Source: an uncultured Saprospiraceae bacterium (lineage in GTDB: Bacteria; Bacteroidota; Bacteroidia; Chitinophagales; Saprospiraceae). Taken from it: 64,000 nt of DNA. A program made the translations under genes and the position numbers. A model generated the notes under the pieces. That model was not told the origin of the DNA and searched no databases. It was given only the letters and a program-made list of their open reading frames with translations. The stretch covers positions 1 through 64,000 of the forward strand of contig CALDGQ010000102.1 in NCBI GenBank assembly GCA_937941765.1. Reading direction: 5' to 3'. Positions 19,468 to 28,244 of the stretch are shown one piece after another (the first letter of the stretch is position 1; the number at the start of each line of letters is the position of its first letter).

Positions 19468-20910
19468 TTAAAATTGGAAGTATACGAATTCTTGTTTTTC
19501 TCCTGCATACATAAAAATCACAGCAACAAGCGTTATATAAAAGAACCATCTCAGTGGTCTTTTAAATTTTAGTGGTAGACCACCAATTGCGTATTGTTCA
19601 TTTTTCCCAAACCACTCAACAGTCATAAATAGGACAATAAAAATCGTTGTTGTCAACGCTAATTTTTTGCCATTGAATTCTGGAAACGAAAATAAGGACA
19701 ACGAAAAAACACTATCCAACATACTAATTGCATGGCTCATGCTTTCAGCTCTAAATATGAGACAACTAAAGCACCATACTGCATAGGTAAGAATTCCGCT
19801 GATAAATAAATAAGCTTTTTTGTTGACAGCAGCTTTTACTTTTTTTCTCATTTTCCTAGAACGATATTCATAACTCAATATAATTCCTTGAATGATTCCA
19901 AAGACAATAAACGTCCAATTGGCACCGTGCCAAAACCCAAACAATGTAAAGGTAATTAAGAAGACAATGATGTATCCATAACTCCGATTTAAGTGTCGCA
20001 ATCTTAAACCAAGTGGCGTATAAATATAATCTCTAATCCAAGTCGACAATGAAATATGCCACTTTCTATAAAAATCAGTCATGTTGGTTGAAAAGTATGG
20101 GGCAGCAAAATTTTGCATTAAATTGAATCCCATCAGTCTGGCAGTTCCTATAGCAATATCTGAGTAACCAGAAAAATCTCCATAAACTTGAAATGTGAAA
20201 AAGATTACTGCAAGCACAACTGTACTCCCTGATTGATCTGGACTATTTAATAAGGCATCAACCAAACTTGCGGAATTATCTGCAATGACCATTTTCTTAA
20301 ACAAGCCCCATAATATTTGTCGCATCCCATCAACCGCTTTGTCATATTCAAAAACTCTTTTTTTGAGAAATTGGGGAAGTAAATTGGATGCTCGCTCAAT
20401 CGGACCGGCTACTAACTGAGGGAAAAAACTTATAAAGGCTGCAAAGGCTATAAAGTCTGTGGTTGGTTTAATTCGTTCTTTATAAATATCAATGGTATAA
20501 CTCAAAGTCTGAAAAGTATAGAAACTAATTCCGACAGGAAGGATTATATTAAGTCTAGCTGATTCAAATGAAACGCCAAAAAATGAAAATGCATCGACAA
20601 AACTATCTGCAAAAAAGTTGTAGTATTTAAAAATACCTAGCAATCCAAGATTTACGAACAAACTAACCCAAAGAAATATTTTTCGACTTTTATCTTCTTT
20701 AGATTGCCCAATTTTTAAACCAACCAAATAGTCTACACAAGTGCTAAAAAAGATTAGGAATAGAAAGCGCCAATCCCACCATCCGTAAAAAAAATAGCTT
20801 GCAACAAGTAAGAAGAAATTTTGAAGTTTTAAATTCTTATTTGTTATAAACCAGTAAAGTATAAACACAACTGGAATAAATAAAGCAAACTCAAGAGAAT
20901 TAAATAACAT
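19468..20910 (-). CDS. MBOAT family O-acyltransferase (AlgI/DltB-like)
   Basis: 480 residues, polytopic inner-membrane protein with about ten hydrophobic segments. The family residues are present: RKWHISLSTW (His285) and GFWHGANWTF (His328, the accepted catalytic position), plus GYSDIAIGTARLMGF. Length and motifs fit AlgI/PatA/DltB-type proteins that move an acyl group across the membrane. The SGNH partner follows immediately, and an acyl carrier protein with carrier-loading enzymes lies upstream, so I infer that the donor is an ACP thioester rather than acetyl-CoA; sequence alone does not prove this. A 146-base gap with a perfect 17-bp hairpin separates it from the ACP gene. Confidence 0.93.
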   Translation of the reverse strand: MLFNSLEFALFIPVVFILYWFITNKNLKLQNFFLLVASYFFYGWWDWRFLFLIFFSTCVDYLVGLKIGQSKEDKSRKIFLWVSLFVNLGLLGIFKYYNFFADSFVDAFSFFGVSFESARLNIILPVGISFYTFQTLSYTIDIYKERIKPTTDFIAFAAFISFFPQLVAGPIERASNLLPQFLKKRVFEYDKAVDGMRQILWGLFKKMVIADNSASLVDALLNSPDQSGSTVVLAVIFFTFQVYGDFSGYSDIAIGTARLMGFNLMQNFAAPYFSTNMTDFYRKWHISLSTWIRDYIYTPLGLRLRHLNRSYGYIIVFLITFTLFGFWHGANWTFIVFGIIQGIILSYEYRSRKMRKKVKAAVNKKAYLFISGILTYAVWCFSCLIFRAESMSHAISMLDSVFSLSLFSFPEFNGKKLALTTTIFIVLFMTVEWFGKNEQYAIGGLPLKFKRPLRWFFYITLVAVIFMYAGEKQEFVYFQF

Positions 20911-20996
20911 TGATTTTGATCAGATAGTTTGAAAATCTTTTGCGATTTGGAAATCAAATTTGAAGAATCCAATAGCGTTTAGGTGCGATTAAAATG

Positions 20997-21035
20997 CAAC
21001 AAAACATTTACTAAGTTGTAGTAAATGTTTTGTTG
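20997..21035 (-). repeat. Perfect 17-bp inverted repeat between ACP and MBOAT genes
   Basis: CAACAAAACATTTACTA and its exact reverse complement flank a five-base loop. On the minus (coding) strand the hairpin is followed by CATTTTAA, a poor U-tract. It could be a terminator of the fkbH-to-ACP unit, an attenuator setting a lower level of MBOAT/SGNH, or an RNA-processing site. Confidence 0.85.
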
Positions 21036-21056
21036 TAAGAATTGTTTAGTCCTGAA

Positions 21057-21308
21057 TTATTGACTGACCTCCACTTTTGATTCAATTAGTGAAATCATAT
21101 CACCTAGGTTCTTAAGGTTTTCAATCTCACGAATACTCATTCTAAAATTGAATCTATTTTCGATTTCTGAAATAAGTTCAATATGCGTAATTGAATCCCA
21201 TTCCTCTACATCATCAGCAGTGGTTGTATCTGTTAAATCAACTTCAATTTCATCTAATGTGTCATTAAAAATTTCCTTAACTTTTTGAAAAATAATACTT
21301 CTTTCCAT
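21057..21308 (-). CDS. Acyl carrier protein
   Basis: 83 residues from the ATG at 21308 (a GTG lies one codon upstream). The phosphopantetheine site is the EEWDSITHIEL motif, Ser39, and the four-helix ACP pattern is clear. This is not the housekeeping acpP by context: no fatty-acid genes surround it, while an FkbH-like loading enzyme, a methyltransferase, a reductase and a MaoC-like protein are in the same transcription unit and an MBOAT/SGNH pair follows. Comparable dedicated carriers are FkbJ in methoxymalonyl-ACP synthesis and DltC in D-alanylation. It is inferred to carry the special acyl group of this locus. Confidence 0.92.
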   Translation of the reverse strand: MERSIIFQKVKEIFNDTLDEIEVDLTDTTTADDVEEWDSITHIELISEIENRFNFRMSIREIENLKNLGDMISLIESKVEVSQ

Positions 21309-21366
21309 CACAACTTTTTATTATAAATTTTGAAATAATTTCTTTTTTCTATAGCTCAAAAGTAAA

Positions 21367-21801
21367 TTAATTTGAATCTCTTACCTTGACTAAATATTTA
21401 CCTGTAGCAATTAATTGTTTTTGATCAGGTGCCGTTATTTTTATTTTTATTTCTAGTACACCTGTTCTAGGATCTATTTTTTCCAGTATCCCTTTAATTA
21501 GTAAATTAACTCCAGGATATGCTGGCTTTCTGTACTTGAAAGTTTGAGAGATAATAATAGCATTAATTCCTGGTAACTTCATCCCAATAAGTGTAGAAGA
21601 AAATGAAGAAATTAATAAGCCATGTGCAATAATATTTTCAAATCCATTTGCAACTGCATAGGATTTAGAAACATGCAAAGGATGAAAATCTTTTGTCAGA
21701 TTCGCAAAAGCAGAAATGTCATCATATATGAGTTCATGTTCTATTTGAGCTTCCATTCCTTCCGCAAGCTCTTCGAGTGTATATCGTGCTATATTATCCA
21801 T
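21367..21801 (-). CDS. MaoC-like hot-dog fold (R)-specific hydratase/dehydratase
   Basis: 144 residues, a single hot-dog domain. The hydratase-2 signature is visible: TKDFHPLHVSKSYAVANGF (the Asp and His pair) followed by IAHGLLISS. Such proteins hydrate enoyl thioesters or dehydrate 3-hydroxyacyl thioesters. The start codon overlaps the stop codon of the upstream reductase by one base (TAATG), implying coupled translation. Within the operon it may act on an ACP-bound acyl group, for example dehydrating a glyceryl or hydroxyacyl intermediate; the actual substrate is not known. Confidence 0.85.
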   Translation of the reverse strand: MDNIARYTLEELAEGMEAQIEHELIYDDISAFANLTKDFHPLHVSKSYAVANGFENIIAHGLLISSFSSTLIGMKLPGINAIIISQTFKYRKPAYPGVNLLIKGILEKIDPRTGVLEIKIKITAPDQKQLIATGKYLVKVRDSN

Positions 21802-22775
21802 TAAATATTTAGGACAAATTTTCCAAAGTGTTCATTTTTGCTCATGTCATTTATAGATGTATTCCCTTCTTGAAGTGATCTTACCTTATAAACAACTGGA
21901 ACTATTTTGTATTCATTGACCAAGTCAATCATTTTTTTAAATTCTTCATCAGATCCCATCGTTGATCCGTGTATTGAAATTTGTTTGAAAAATAAATTAG
22001 GAACTGCGACTCCAGAAATCGTTCCTGCTGTCCCTCCATAAATTCCGACATTAGCCCCAAGTTTACACATCTTCAATAATTGATTAAATCCTTTACCTCC
22101 CGCACTGTCAATTACAACATCAAATCCTCCTACCTTTTTTCCTAACGCTTTCATCGCTTGAGGATCTTTATAGCTAACTCCATCGACTGCTCCTAACGCT
22201 ATTGCTTTTTTTATTTTCTTTTCGTCTCCTGATGTAACATAAACTTCCGCACCGATAGCAATTGCAAATTGACAAGCGAACAATGCGACACCACCACCGA
22301 TTCCTGAAATCAAGACTTTCTGCCCTTTTTTTGCTTGACATCTAGTAAAGAGTGCACGGTAAGCAGTCAATCCAGCCAAAGGGAGACACGCTGCTTGTTC
22401 GGAACTTAGATGATCAGGTTTCCGATACAGCTTATTTTTTCTTACAAAAATTTGATCCGCAAAAGTACCATATTCTTGCAATCCAAGAATAGTATAATTA
22501 GTAGAAGGAAATGGACCATCTCCCCAATTCACATTCGGACAAATAATGTATTCATTGCCTTCATAAATACCACATCCATCAGAACCTAAAACAGCTGGAA
22601 GGTTATCCGCAATATCAGGATACAATCCTTTTGTAATCCAATAATCTCGTCTATTTAGAGCAGCCGACTTTAATTTGACTGAGACAAAATCATCTGTAAC
22701 ATAGTCTGGTTTTGAAATTTCTTGAACTTCAATGGGCTCATGTCTTCCTCTAAAAATTAGTGCATTTATAGTCAT
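21801..22775 (-). CDS. Medium-chain reductase, quinone oxidoreductase/enoyl reductase-like
   Basis: 324 residues of the zinc-free MDR superfamily: GroES-like N-terminal half (~1-125) and a Rossmann half with the nucleotide motif GIGGGVALFACQFAIAIGA at ~158-176, then GAVDGVSYKD and the second glycine cluster GGKGFNQLL. Catalytic zinc-binding residues are not evident. Members include crotonyl/enoyl reductases and quinone reductases. Its place between the methyltransferase and MaoC genes, gaps of nine and minus one bases, suggests reduction or oxidation of the carrier-bound acyl chain. A stand-alone quinone reductase is the alternative. Confidence 0.82.
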   Translation of the reverse strand: MTINALIFRGRHEPIEVQEISKPDYVTDDFVSVKLKSAALNRRDYWITKGLYPDIADNLPAVLGSDGCGIYEGNEYIICPNVNWGDGPFPSTNYTILGLQEYGTFADQIFVRKNKLYRKPDHLSSEQAACLPLAGLTAYRALFTRCQAKKGQKVLISGIGGGVALFACQFAIAIGAEVYVTSGDEKKIKKAIALGAVDGVSYKDPQAMKALGKKVGGFDVVIDSAGGKGFNQLLKMCKLGANVGIYGGTAGTISGVAVPNLFFKQISIHGSTMGSDEEFKKMIDLVNEYKIVPVVYKVRSLQEGNTSINDMSKNEHFGKFVLNI

Positions 22776-22784
22776 TAAACTGGA

Positions 22785-23618
22785 TTACTTTTTTTGTAAA
22801 ATATAAAAACGATTCTTAGCTCCAATATCTAACGTAATAGATTGATGTGGAATGTCTTCCATGAATTCAATTTTCAAACCTAAACGTTGGACTTGATTCT
22901 CATAATCTTTATGGTCACTTTCGAATTTATACAAATGATCAAATTGAGGAATATTAGTAGCAGTTGTCAAATATATTTTCCCATTGGGAGCAAGCACTTG
23001 GATACATTGTTCCAATAATTCGTAAGGATTTGATAAATGTTCTAACAATTCAATTAGGTATACTTGGTCATATTGTAACGAATCGTTTTTTCCATCAAAA
23101 TATTCTTCTCGGAAATTTATATCCGGGTGTTGGTGGTACACAAATTTATCAATTGAAAGATCGTAAGCATACAAATTTTGAATTTTGGATTTTACTAATT
23201 CAAGTTCTAATCCAGGGCCAGTTCCAATAAATAAACCATTCTGAGAATTTTGACATGTACTTTCTATTATTTGCATGATTCTAAATCGATGATCAGCCAA
23301 CATGCAACTTAAAAGTAAAATGACATCATATTCATATCTGCTTGGTGCAAGTCTTGTTGGATCAATTTCTAAAGGATACTTACCTGTTTTTGAAAATGCA
23401 GTCATATCCTTTTTATAAGATTTCATGAATCTATAGTAGGCATCCTTTGGCTTGATCTCATTGTCTTTGTGAAAGGATAAATAAGTATTTATATAATCCT
23501 TAATTTTTGCCATTAAATTTTCATCATAAAACGGACTTGAGACAACTCTGTCAAATAGGATAGCTAAAATTCTATTTTCAGAAATTAACTGATCAATCGA
23601 TTGATTAATTTTAAGCAA
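22785..23618 (-). CDS. Class I SAM-dependent methyltransferase
   Basis: 277 residues starting with TTG inside the end of fkbH-like (8-base overlap). The first ~120 residues are helical and unlike common methyltransferases. The Rossmann core begins with FIGTGPGLELE (motif I, ~151-161), continues with YDQVYLIELLEHLSNP (motif II region) and CIQVLAPNGKIYLTTAT (motif III). It belongs to the carrier-protein operon by overlap. In the methoxymalonyl-ACP pathway an O-methyltransferase (FkbG) acts on the FkbH product; an equivalent O-methylation of a glyceryl unit is a reasonable but unproved reading here. Confidence 0.78.
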   Translation of the reverse strand: MLKINQSIDQLISENRILAILFDRVVSSPFYDENLMAKIKDYINTYLSFHKDNEIKPKDAYYRFMKSYKKDMTAFSKTGKYPLEIDPTRLAPSRYEYDVILLLSCMLADHRFRIMQIIESTCQNSQNGLFIGTGPGLELELVKSKIQNLYAYDLSIDKFVYHQHPDINFREEYFDGKNDSLQYDQVYLIELLEHLSNPYELLEQCIQVLAPNGKIYLTTATNIPQFDHLYKFESDHKDYENQVQRLGLKIEFMEDIPHQSITLDIGAKNRFYILQKK

Positions 23619-25347
23619 AGTTTTTTTCTATTTTATGTATGTGATTTGTTAGTGGATTGAAATTTTCTAACTTTAAATTCCAAGAACCATTTTCTTCTAC
23701 GAATCCCAAATCTTTATAATGATCTTTTACAATAATATTTTTCTTTGTTGGTAACCATTCACCTACTATCTCTTTGATATCGTTGTTTTTGCAAGCCACA
23801 ACAATTTCGTTTAAAACAAATTTTTCAACATCTCTTTTTAAAACACGACAACTCATTATCCAGGTATCTATGAATAGCGTACGCACTTTAATTTCTCCAA
23901 TCACCAAACTTATCAAACCATATTCTCCATATTTATCACTTAGATTAATTTGAAAAGTCATAAAAGCAGGATTATTTTTCATGCTTTTTATTTGCTCTTC
24001 ACTATATCTTTTTGTTCTAAGATTAAACTGGTTTGATCGTTGGGTAAGTTGTGCAATCCTTGGAACTGAGAAATCGTCGAAAGGAGTCATTACCGCTTTC
24101 ATTTCAAGTCCACCAAGATATTCGTCAATAGAATTAACAGATTTTTTATCAGAAAGTCTTTTAGCTTCGTCCTGATATCTTTTCGTTCTATTATTATCTT
24201 CTGCTGAAAATGAAGTGGTTTCAAATAGATTTAATGTATTTAAATAACTCAAGTATTCGGAAGGATCTTCTGGCAATTCGGGCACACATACTTGCGGTAA
24301 CTCTGTGCGTACTAAATTTCTCTCAAAAGGATTATCATCTAAAAAAACCATGGAATCAAAACCGATATTCAATACCTCTTGAATATTTCTGATGTTATCT
24401 GCTTTGTTTTCCCAGTTCGCTACAAATACAGAGATGTCTGATAACTGTAGTACCATTTCTGGGTGTTTGTCAAATGGTTCTTTGGCGATTGCTTCTGTGT
24501 TTTTACTGCACACACAAAGAATAATTCCTCTATTTTTTAATTCTTTGGCCCATCGTTGAAGCGCGCTGAAAGCTCTACCGATCCCTAATTCTCCGACCTG
24601 AATTCCCTCAAGTCCATCATCACCAATAACACCTCCCCACATCGTGTTGTCAAGATCTAGAATTAAACATTTTTGAAGTTGAATTCCCTCCGATGCCTTT
24701 ATAATATCTACATAATTTTTTACTAACAATGGTAAAGCATTTAGACTATAAGCCATTTGAGATTTTACATAAAACTTAGTATCGATTCGCTCATTTATCC
24801 CTGTAAAATTTTGAAGTGCTTCCATATCACAGATGAGCACATTGCCATTTGCTAATGCTAATTTTTTCATTTCCAGATTCAGCAAAGAAAGTTGAAACCC
24901 AAAAGATGACAATACACTTGCATTGAAATTTCCAAATACATTGTCTACAATTCGCGGAAAAGTATTTAGGATTATTTTAGTGCTAGCTGGTATTTTTTGA
25001 ATGAGATTTTGAAAGAAAAGTTTTTTACTATTAGCAAATTCTTCTTTCTGTTGTAATTCCAGTTTTTGAAATTCTTCTAAGAGTTTTTCTGTAGCAGTTA
25101 GAAGGATCGCATAATCTCTATGCTCAGCATAAAATGAAGAATCAGGATTGATAATATCTAATGCAATTTGACCAAACCCCGCTTCATAGATTTCAAATTT
25201 TATTTTTTCTTTTCTACCATACCCATCTAGTGCAGATACAAAAAACTGAGAAGCAGTATCGGAAAGTACAGCGATACTATATTGATAGTTCGTTGGTTCT
25301 TTTGATTTGGTAAATTTTTTTAACTCACTAAATTTAGGAAGTATCAT
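23611..25347 (-). CDS. FkbH-like HAD-IIIC protein, probable acyl (glyceryl) carrier-loading enzyme
   Basis: 578 residues, the full length of FkbH-domain proteins. An N-terminal SGNH-like region (~20-210) precedes the HAD core: ILDLDNTMWGGVIGDDG at ~229-245 with the nucleophile Asp231, CSKN at ~280-283 and FLDDNPFERN at ~335-344. The C-terminal ~150 residues are GNAT-like (TQRSNQFNLRTKRY, then DKYGEYGLI). Characterised relatives convert 1,3-bisphosphoglycerate to glyceryl-ACP. It is the first gene of the minus-strand operon, overlapping the methyltransferase. A dedicated ACP in the same operon supports the loading role. Confidence 0.9.
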   Translation of the reverse strand: MILPKFSELKKFTKSKEPTNYQYSIAVLSDTASQFFVSALDGYGRKEKIKFEIYEAGFGQIALDIINPDSSFYAEHRDYAILLTATEKLLEEFQKLELQQKEEFANSKKLFFQNLIQKIPASTKIILNTFPRIVDNVFGNFNASVLSSFGFQLSLLNLEMKKLALANGNVLICDMEALQNFTGINERIDTKFYVKSQMAYSLNALPLLVKNYVDIIKASEGIQLQKCLILDLDNTMWGGVIGDDGLEGIQVGELGIGRAFSALQRWAKELKNRGIILCVCSKNTEAIAKEPFDKHPEMVLQLSDISVFVANWENKADNIRNIQEVLNIGFDSMVFLDDNPFERNLVRTELPQVCVPELPEDPSEYLSYLNTLNLFETTSFSAEDNNRTKRYQDEAKRLSDKKSVNSIDEYLGGLEMKAVMTPFDDFSVPRIAQLTQRSNQFNLRTKRYSEEQIKSMKNNPAFMTFQINLSDKYGEYGLISLVIGEIKVRTLFIDTWIMSCRVLKRDVEKFVLNEIVVACKNNDIKEIVGEWLPTKKNIIVKDHYKDLGFVEENGSWNLKLENFNPLTNHIHKIEKNFA

Positions 25348-25826
25348 AAGTTGTTGATAATCTATTTGGAGTGCTTTTGTAATTCGATTAAGTGTGAAGA
25401 AATTAATCTAACAATACATTCGTGTTAATAATTTTAAATCATTTAAAGTACGCTGATTTGAACTTCCGATCCTTTTTGAGACCTGAAAATATCCTAATAA
25501 TTGTTTTAGTCTACGATAGATTAAAGCGAATACTTAGTACTTTATACTAAAACATATGATTTAATGTTTTAATGCAACAAGGTAAGGAATTTCTACATTT
25601 ACACACACTATTTGGCCTATTGGGCATGTATAACTTGCTTAATTTACGTCTCAAAATGGATCTTATGTAAAAAATGACCAATCACCATTAACTTTTCCTT
25701 TAAAACCTTTAAGAGGTTCATAACTAGGAGTCTCATACATTCTTTGCAATATTACTATAGATGGATAGGTTATACGATGTATTGACATTGACATCTAACA
25801 TTAGCTAACTTTTAAATTTTATAGCT
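25348..25826. other. Divergent intergenic region between fkbH-like and tonB-like genes
   Basis: About 480 bases, very AT-rich, with no credible open frame. It must contain the divergent promoters for the carrier-protein operon and the TonB gene. I saw only minor structure: a TTAGTA/TACTAA stem near 25533 and AACCT/AGGTT near 25707. No confident -33/-7 pair was found on either strand. Confidence 0.6.
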
Positions 25827-26756
25827 ATGAAAAATGGAAAGAATTTATCGACTGAAAACAACAATCAGAAAAAAGGACTGAGATTCTCGGTTTACTTTCA
25901 CTCTGCGTTGATATTATTAGCATTGATTCCTTTTTTGACAAGAGATGCTGCAACAGATGAAACTAAATACGAAAAAGTAATTGAGATTGATTTTTCAAAA
26001 TTAGATTCGGCTGCACAAAAATCTTCTAAAACTAAGAGTAATGCTGAGTTTGAAAAAACAAAAAAGAGTACGGCTACAAAAGTAGTGAAACAACCAGTAC
26101 CCGTTCCTAAACCTCCGACACCAACAGAAGTGAAAAAGACGGAAACAAAACCAACTCCAAATGCACCTACACCAATTGTTACAGAAACAGTGGAAGAGGA
26201 ATCGCCAGTGGAAGCTTCACCAACTCCTCCTGAACCAGAAGTGGTTGAAATTCCTGAGACAAAACCTGTGGAAGTGCCGACTCCCAAACAACCAACTCCC
26301 GCACCTACACCTCCTGCTGCTCCAGAGGTTGCAGAGGAAGAATCAGGTTCATCACCTGATGGAACAGATGTGGCAGATGTTGCAATAGGGGAAGGCGATA
26401 CAAGTACAGGTGGTGCAGGTGAAAGTGATAACGGTACTGGTAAAGGAACAGCGGCAGAAGGAAACGGAGATGGTGATCATGGAAGTGGCATCTTAAGTAG
26501 ACGAGTAGTGCATCGTGCAGACGTAAAAGATATTACGCAAGAAGAAGGTCGAATCGTTGTCGATATTTGTGTCAATAATGATGGTAGAGTAGTGATGGCA
26601 AAATACAATAGCAATGCATCTAGTATTCAAACAATGGAATTAGTTAGACGTGCCATTCAGACAGCAAGACAATATCGTTTTGAAAAAGATTATAAGGTTC
26701 CTGCAAAGCAATGTGGGCAATTATCGTTTTTGTTTGAGATTGAGGAAGAGGATTAG
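25827..26756 (+). CDS. TonB-family energy transducer (first of two)
   Basis: 309 residues: a short cytoplasmic N terminus, one transmembrane helix at ~20-39 (FSVYFHSALILLALIPFL), a long Pro/Glu/Lys/Thr-rich linker (~60-175), a Gly/Ser/Asp-rich stretch (~175-225) and a C-terminal TonB-like domain (GRIVVDICVNNDGRVVMAKYN ... QYRFEKDY). It would span the periplasm and energise TonB receptors such as the one at 12669. ExbB and ExbD genes, usual neighbours, are not in the window. It has its own terminator, and a paralogue follows. Confidence 0.82.
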   Translation: MKNGKNLSTENNNQKKGLRFSVYFHSALILLALIPFLTRDAATDETKYEKVIEIDFSKLDSAAQKSSKTKSNAEFEKTKKSTATKVVKQPVPVPKPPTPTEVKKTETKPTPNAPTPIVTETVEEESPVEASPTPPEPEVVEIPETKPVEVPTPKQPTPAPTPPAAPEVAEEESGSSPDGTDVADVAIGEGDTSTGGAGESDNGTGKGTAAEGNGDGDHGSGILSRRVVHRADVKDITQEEGRIVVDICVNNDGRVVMAKYNSNASSIQTMELVRRAIQTARQYRFEKDYKVPAKQCGQLSFLFEIEEED

Positions 26757-26763
26757 TAGTTAG

Positions 26764-26844
26764 TATCTAGTAGTTATCTAACTACTAGTAGATATACTTG
26801 ACCCATTCTGTTTTCGTTATAACGGAAGTAGTGTGGGTCTTTTT
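26764..26844 (+). terminator. Terminator region after the first tonB-like gene
   Basis: Two hairpins follow the stop codon: TAGTAGTTA with TAACTACTA (from 26766 to ~26788), then GACCCA (26800-26805) with TGGGTC (26834-26839) followed by TTTTT. The second is the likely intrinsic terminator. Confidence 0.7.
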
Positions 26845-26891
26845 GGAAGAATTAGGCGGAAAAGGAATGGATTTTGAAATTTAGGTGTTCT

Positions 26892-26921
26892 AAAGGTGAA
26901 TAATGAGTAATTATTACCTTT
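26892..26921 (+). repeat. Hairpin upstream of the second tonB-like gene
   Basis: AAAGGTGAATAAT pairs with ATTATTACCTTT with one bulged base around a five-base loop, about 60 bases before the ATG at 26979. It may be a leader structure or a second weak terminator. Confidence 0.5.
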
Positions 26922-26978
26922 TCATGGGATACCAAATCACGTTTTTAATCCGTATTTTAGCATTAAATTAATTGTAAT

Positions 26979-28013
26979 ATGAAAATCTTCGATAAAATTC
27001 ACGAAGTAGAAGAGAAACAGAATAAACGCAAAGGAATGAGAAACTCTGCGATTTTTCATTCAATTCTATTTTTATTGATGCTTTGGCCTTGGTTGACACC
27101 AGACGAAAAGCCAGAATTTGAAAAAGTTATCACAGTTGATTTTACGGTTCCAGAACCACCACCTCCGCCAGAAAAGGAATTGAATTCTTCTGCTGAATCG
27201 GCTTCGGAAGAAGCTAAAGAACAAGAAGAAGAACGTCGAGCTAATACAGATGTGGAAGAAATAAAAGAAGAAGAGTCACCACCTGAGCCAGAACCAAAAC
27301 CGACTAATGAGCCGGAAGCTGCACCTCCAGTACCTGAACCGGAGCCTGCTCCAAAGTTGCCTGTGCCAGTGGTTTCAGAAGTTCAAGATGAGCCATCACC
27401 AGTGGAGGCAGTGCCTGAAAAAGTACCAGAGCCAGTAAAAATACCAAAGGAAAAACCAGTAAAGAAACCAACAAAAAAACCAGTTCCAAAACCTGCTCCT
27501 AAGCCAACACCAAAACCGAGTCCGGTAAAAGTGCCTAAGGAAGATCCGAAGCCTACTGCTCCAAAGCCATCACCAAAACCTGCAAAGAAAGCAGATAAAA
27601 AACAAGATGGAAACGGAAACGTTGGAAGTGATACTAAAACTAGTTCGTCAGGAACTGGAACTTCATCAACTGGTGGAAAAAAGAAAACGGATAGTGGAAG
27701 TGGAACCGGCGTTGGGGATGAAGGATCAGGTGGAGCAGATTTTGATGGCGAAGGTAGATTGACAAGAGAAGTAATTAAAAAAACGCCTCCGTCTGGACCT
27801 GAGTTTGGAGAAGAGGGAGTAGTGGTGATTAATGTCTGTGTCAATAGAGATGGAAAAGTAGTGTATGCAAAATACAATGAAGACGATTCTTCTATTTTTA
27901 ATAAGACCATTTGGAAAGCTACAGAAAATAGAGTCGGTAAATTTAGATTTAAAAAAGATTATAAAGCAGAGACAAAACAGTGTGGTAAGTACACGATTCG
28001 ATTGTCACTTTAA
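26979..28013 (+). CDS. TonB-family energy transducer (second of two)
   Basis: 344 residues with the same plan as the preceding paralogue: transmembrane helix at ~24-41 (SAIFHSILFLLMLWPWL), an extreme Pro/Lys/Glu linker (~60-205, many K-P-x-P-K steps), a Gly/Ser spacer, and a C-terminal TonB-like domain (EGVVVINVCVNRDGKVVYAKYN ... KFRFKKDYKAETKQCGKY). The shared K-Q-C-G near the end marks the pair as a duplication. The much more basic linker suggests different length or wall interaction rather than a different reaction. Confidence 0.82.
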   Translation: MKIFDKIHEVEEKQNKRKGMRNSAIFHSILFLLMLWPWLTPDEKPEFEKVITVDFTVPEPPPPPEKELNSSAESASEEAKEQEEERRANTDVEEIKEEESPPEPEPKPTNEPEAAPPVPEPEPAPKLPVPVVSEVQDEPSPVEAVPEKVPEPVKIPKEKPVKKPTKKPVPKPAPKPTPKPSPVKVPKEDPKPTAPKPSPKPAKKADKKQDGNGNVGSDTKTSSSGTGTSSTGGKKKTDSGSGTGVGDEGSGGADFDGEGRLTREVIKKTPPSGPEFGEEGVVVINVCVNRDGKVVYAKYNEDDSSIFNKTIWKATENRVGKFRFKKDYKAETKQCGKYTIRLSL

Positions 28014-28038
28014 ATAATTTGAGTTATTAAAGATATTG

Positions 28039-28073
28039 AAGGCTACTTGGAGAAATTCTGGTAGCCTTTTTCT
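28039..28073 (+). terminator. Intrinsic terminator of the second tonB-like gene
   Basis: AAGGCTAC pairs with GTAGCCTT across a 14-base loop that itself contains AGAA/TTCT, followed by a T-rich tract. Confidence 0.82.
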
Positions 28074-28244
28074 TTGTTTTGCATTAAGCATTAGAAATGC
28101 GGATCAACATAAATCTTAACGTATATACCAAGCCTCTACGCATTGAATTCAGCGATTTTTGCTTATTCTACTAACTAATATTGTACGCACGATCTCTCAT
28201 GCCAACGCTAAAATTTCCTTAGCTTTACCCTTCAATTCAATATT

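Noticed and set aside
25827-28013. The Pro/Lys-rich proteins as intrinsically disordered structural or histone-like proteins
   Set aside because: Each has an N-terminal membrane helix and a TonB-like C-terminal domain, so they are better read as energy transducers.
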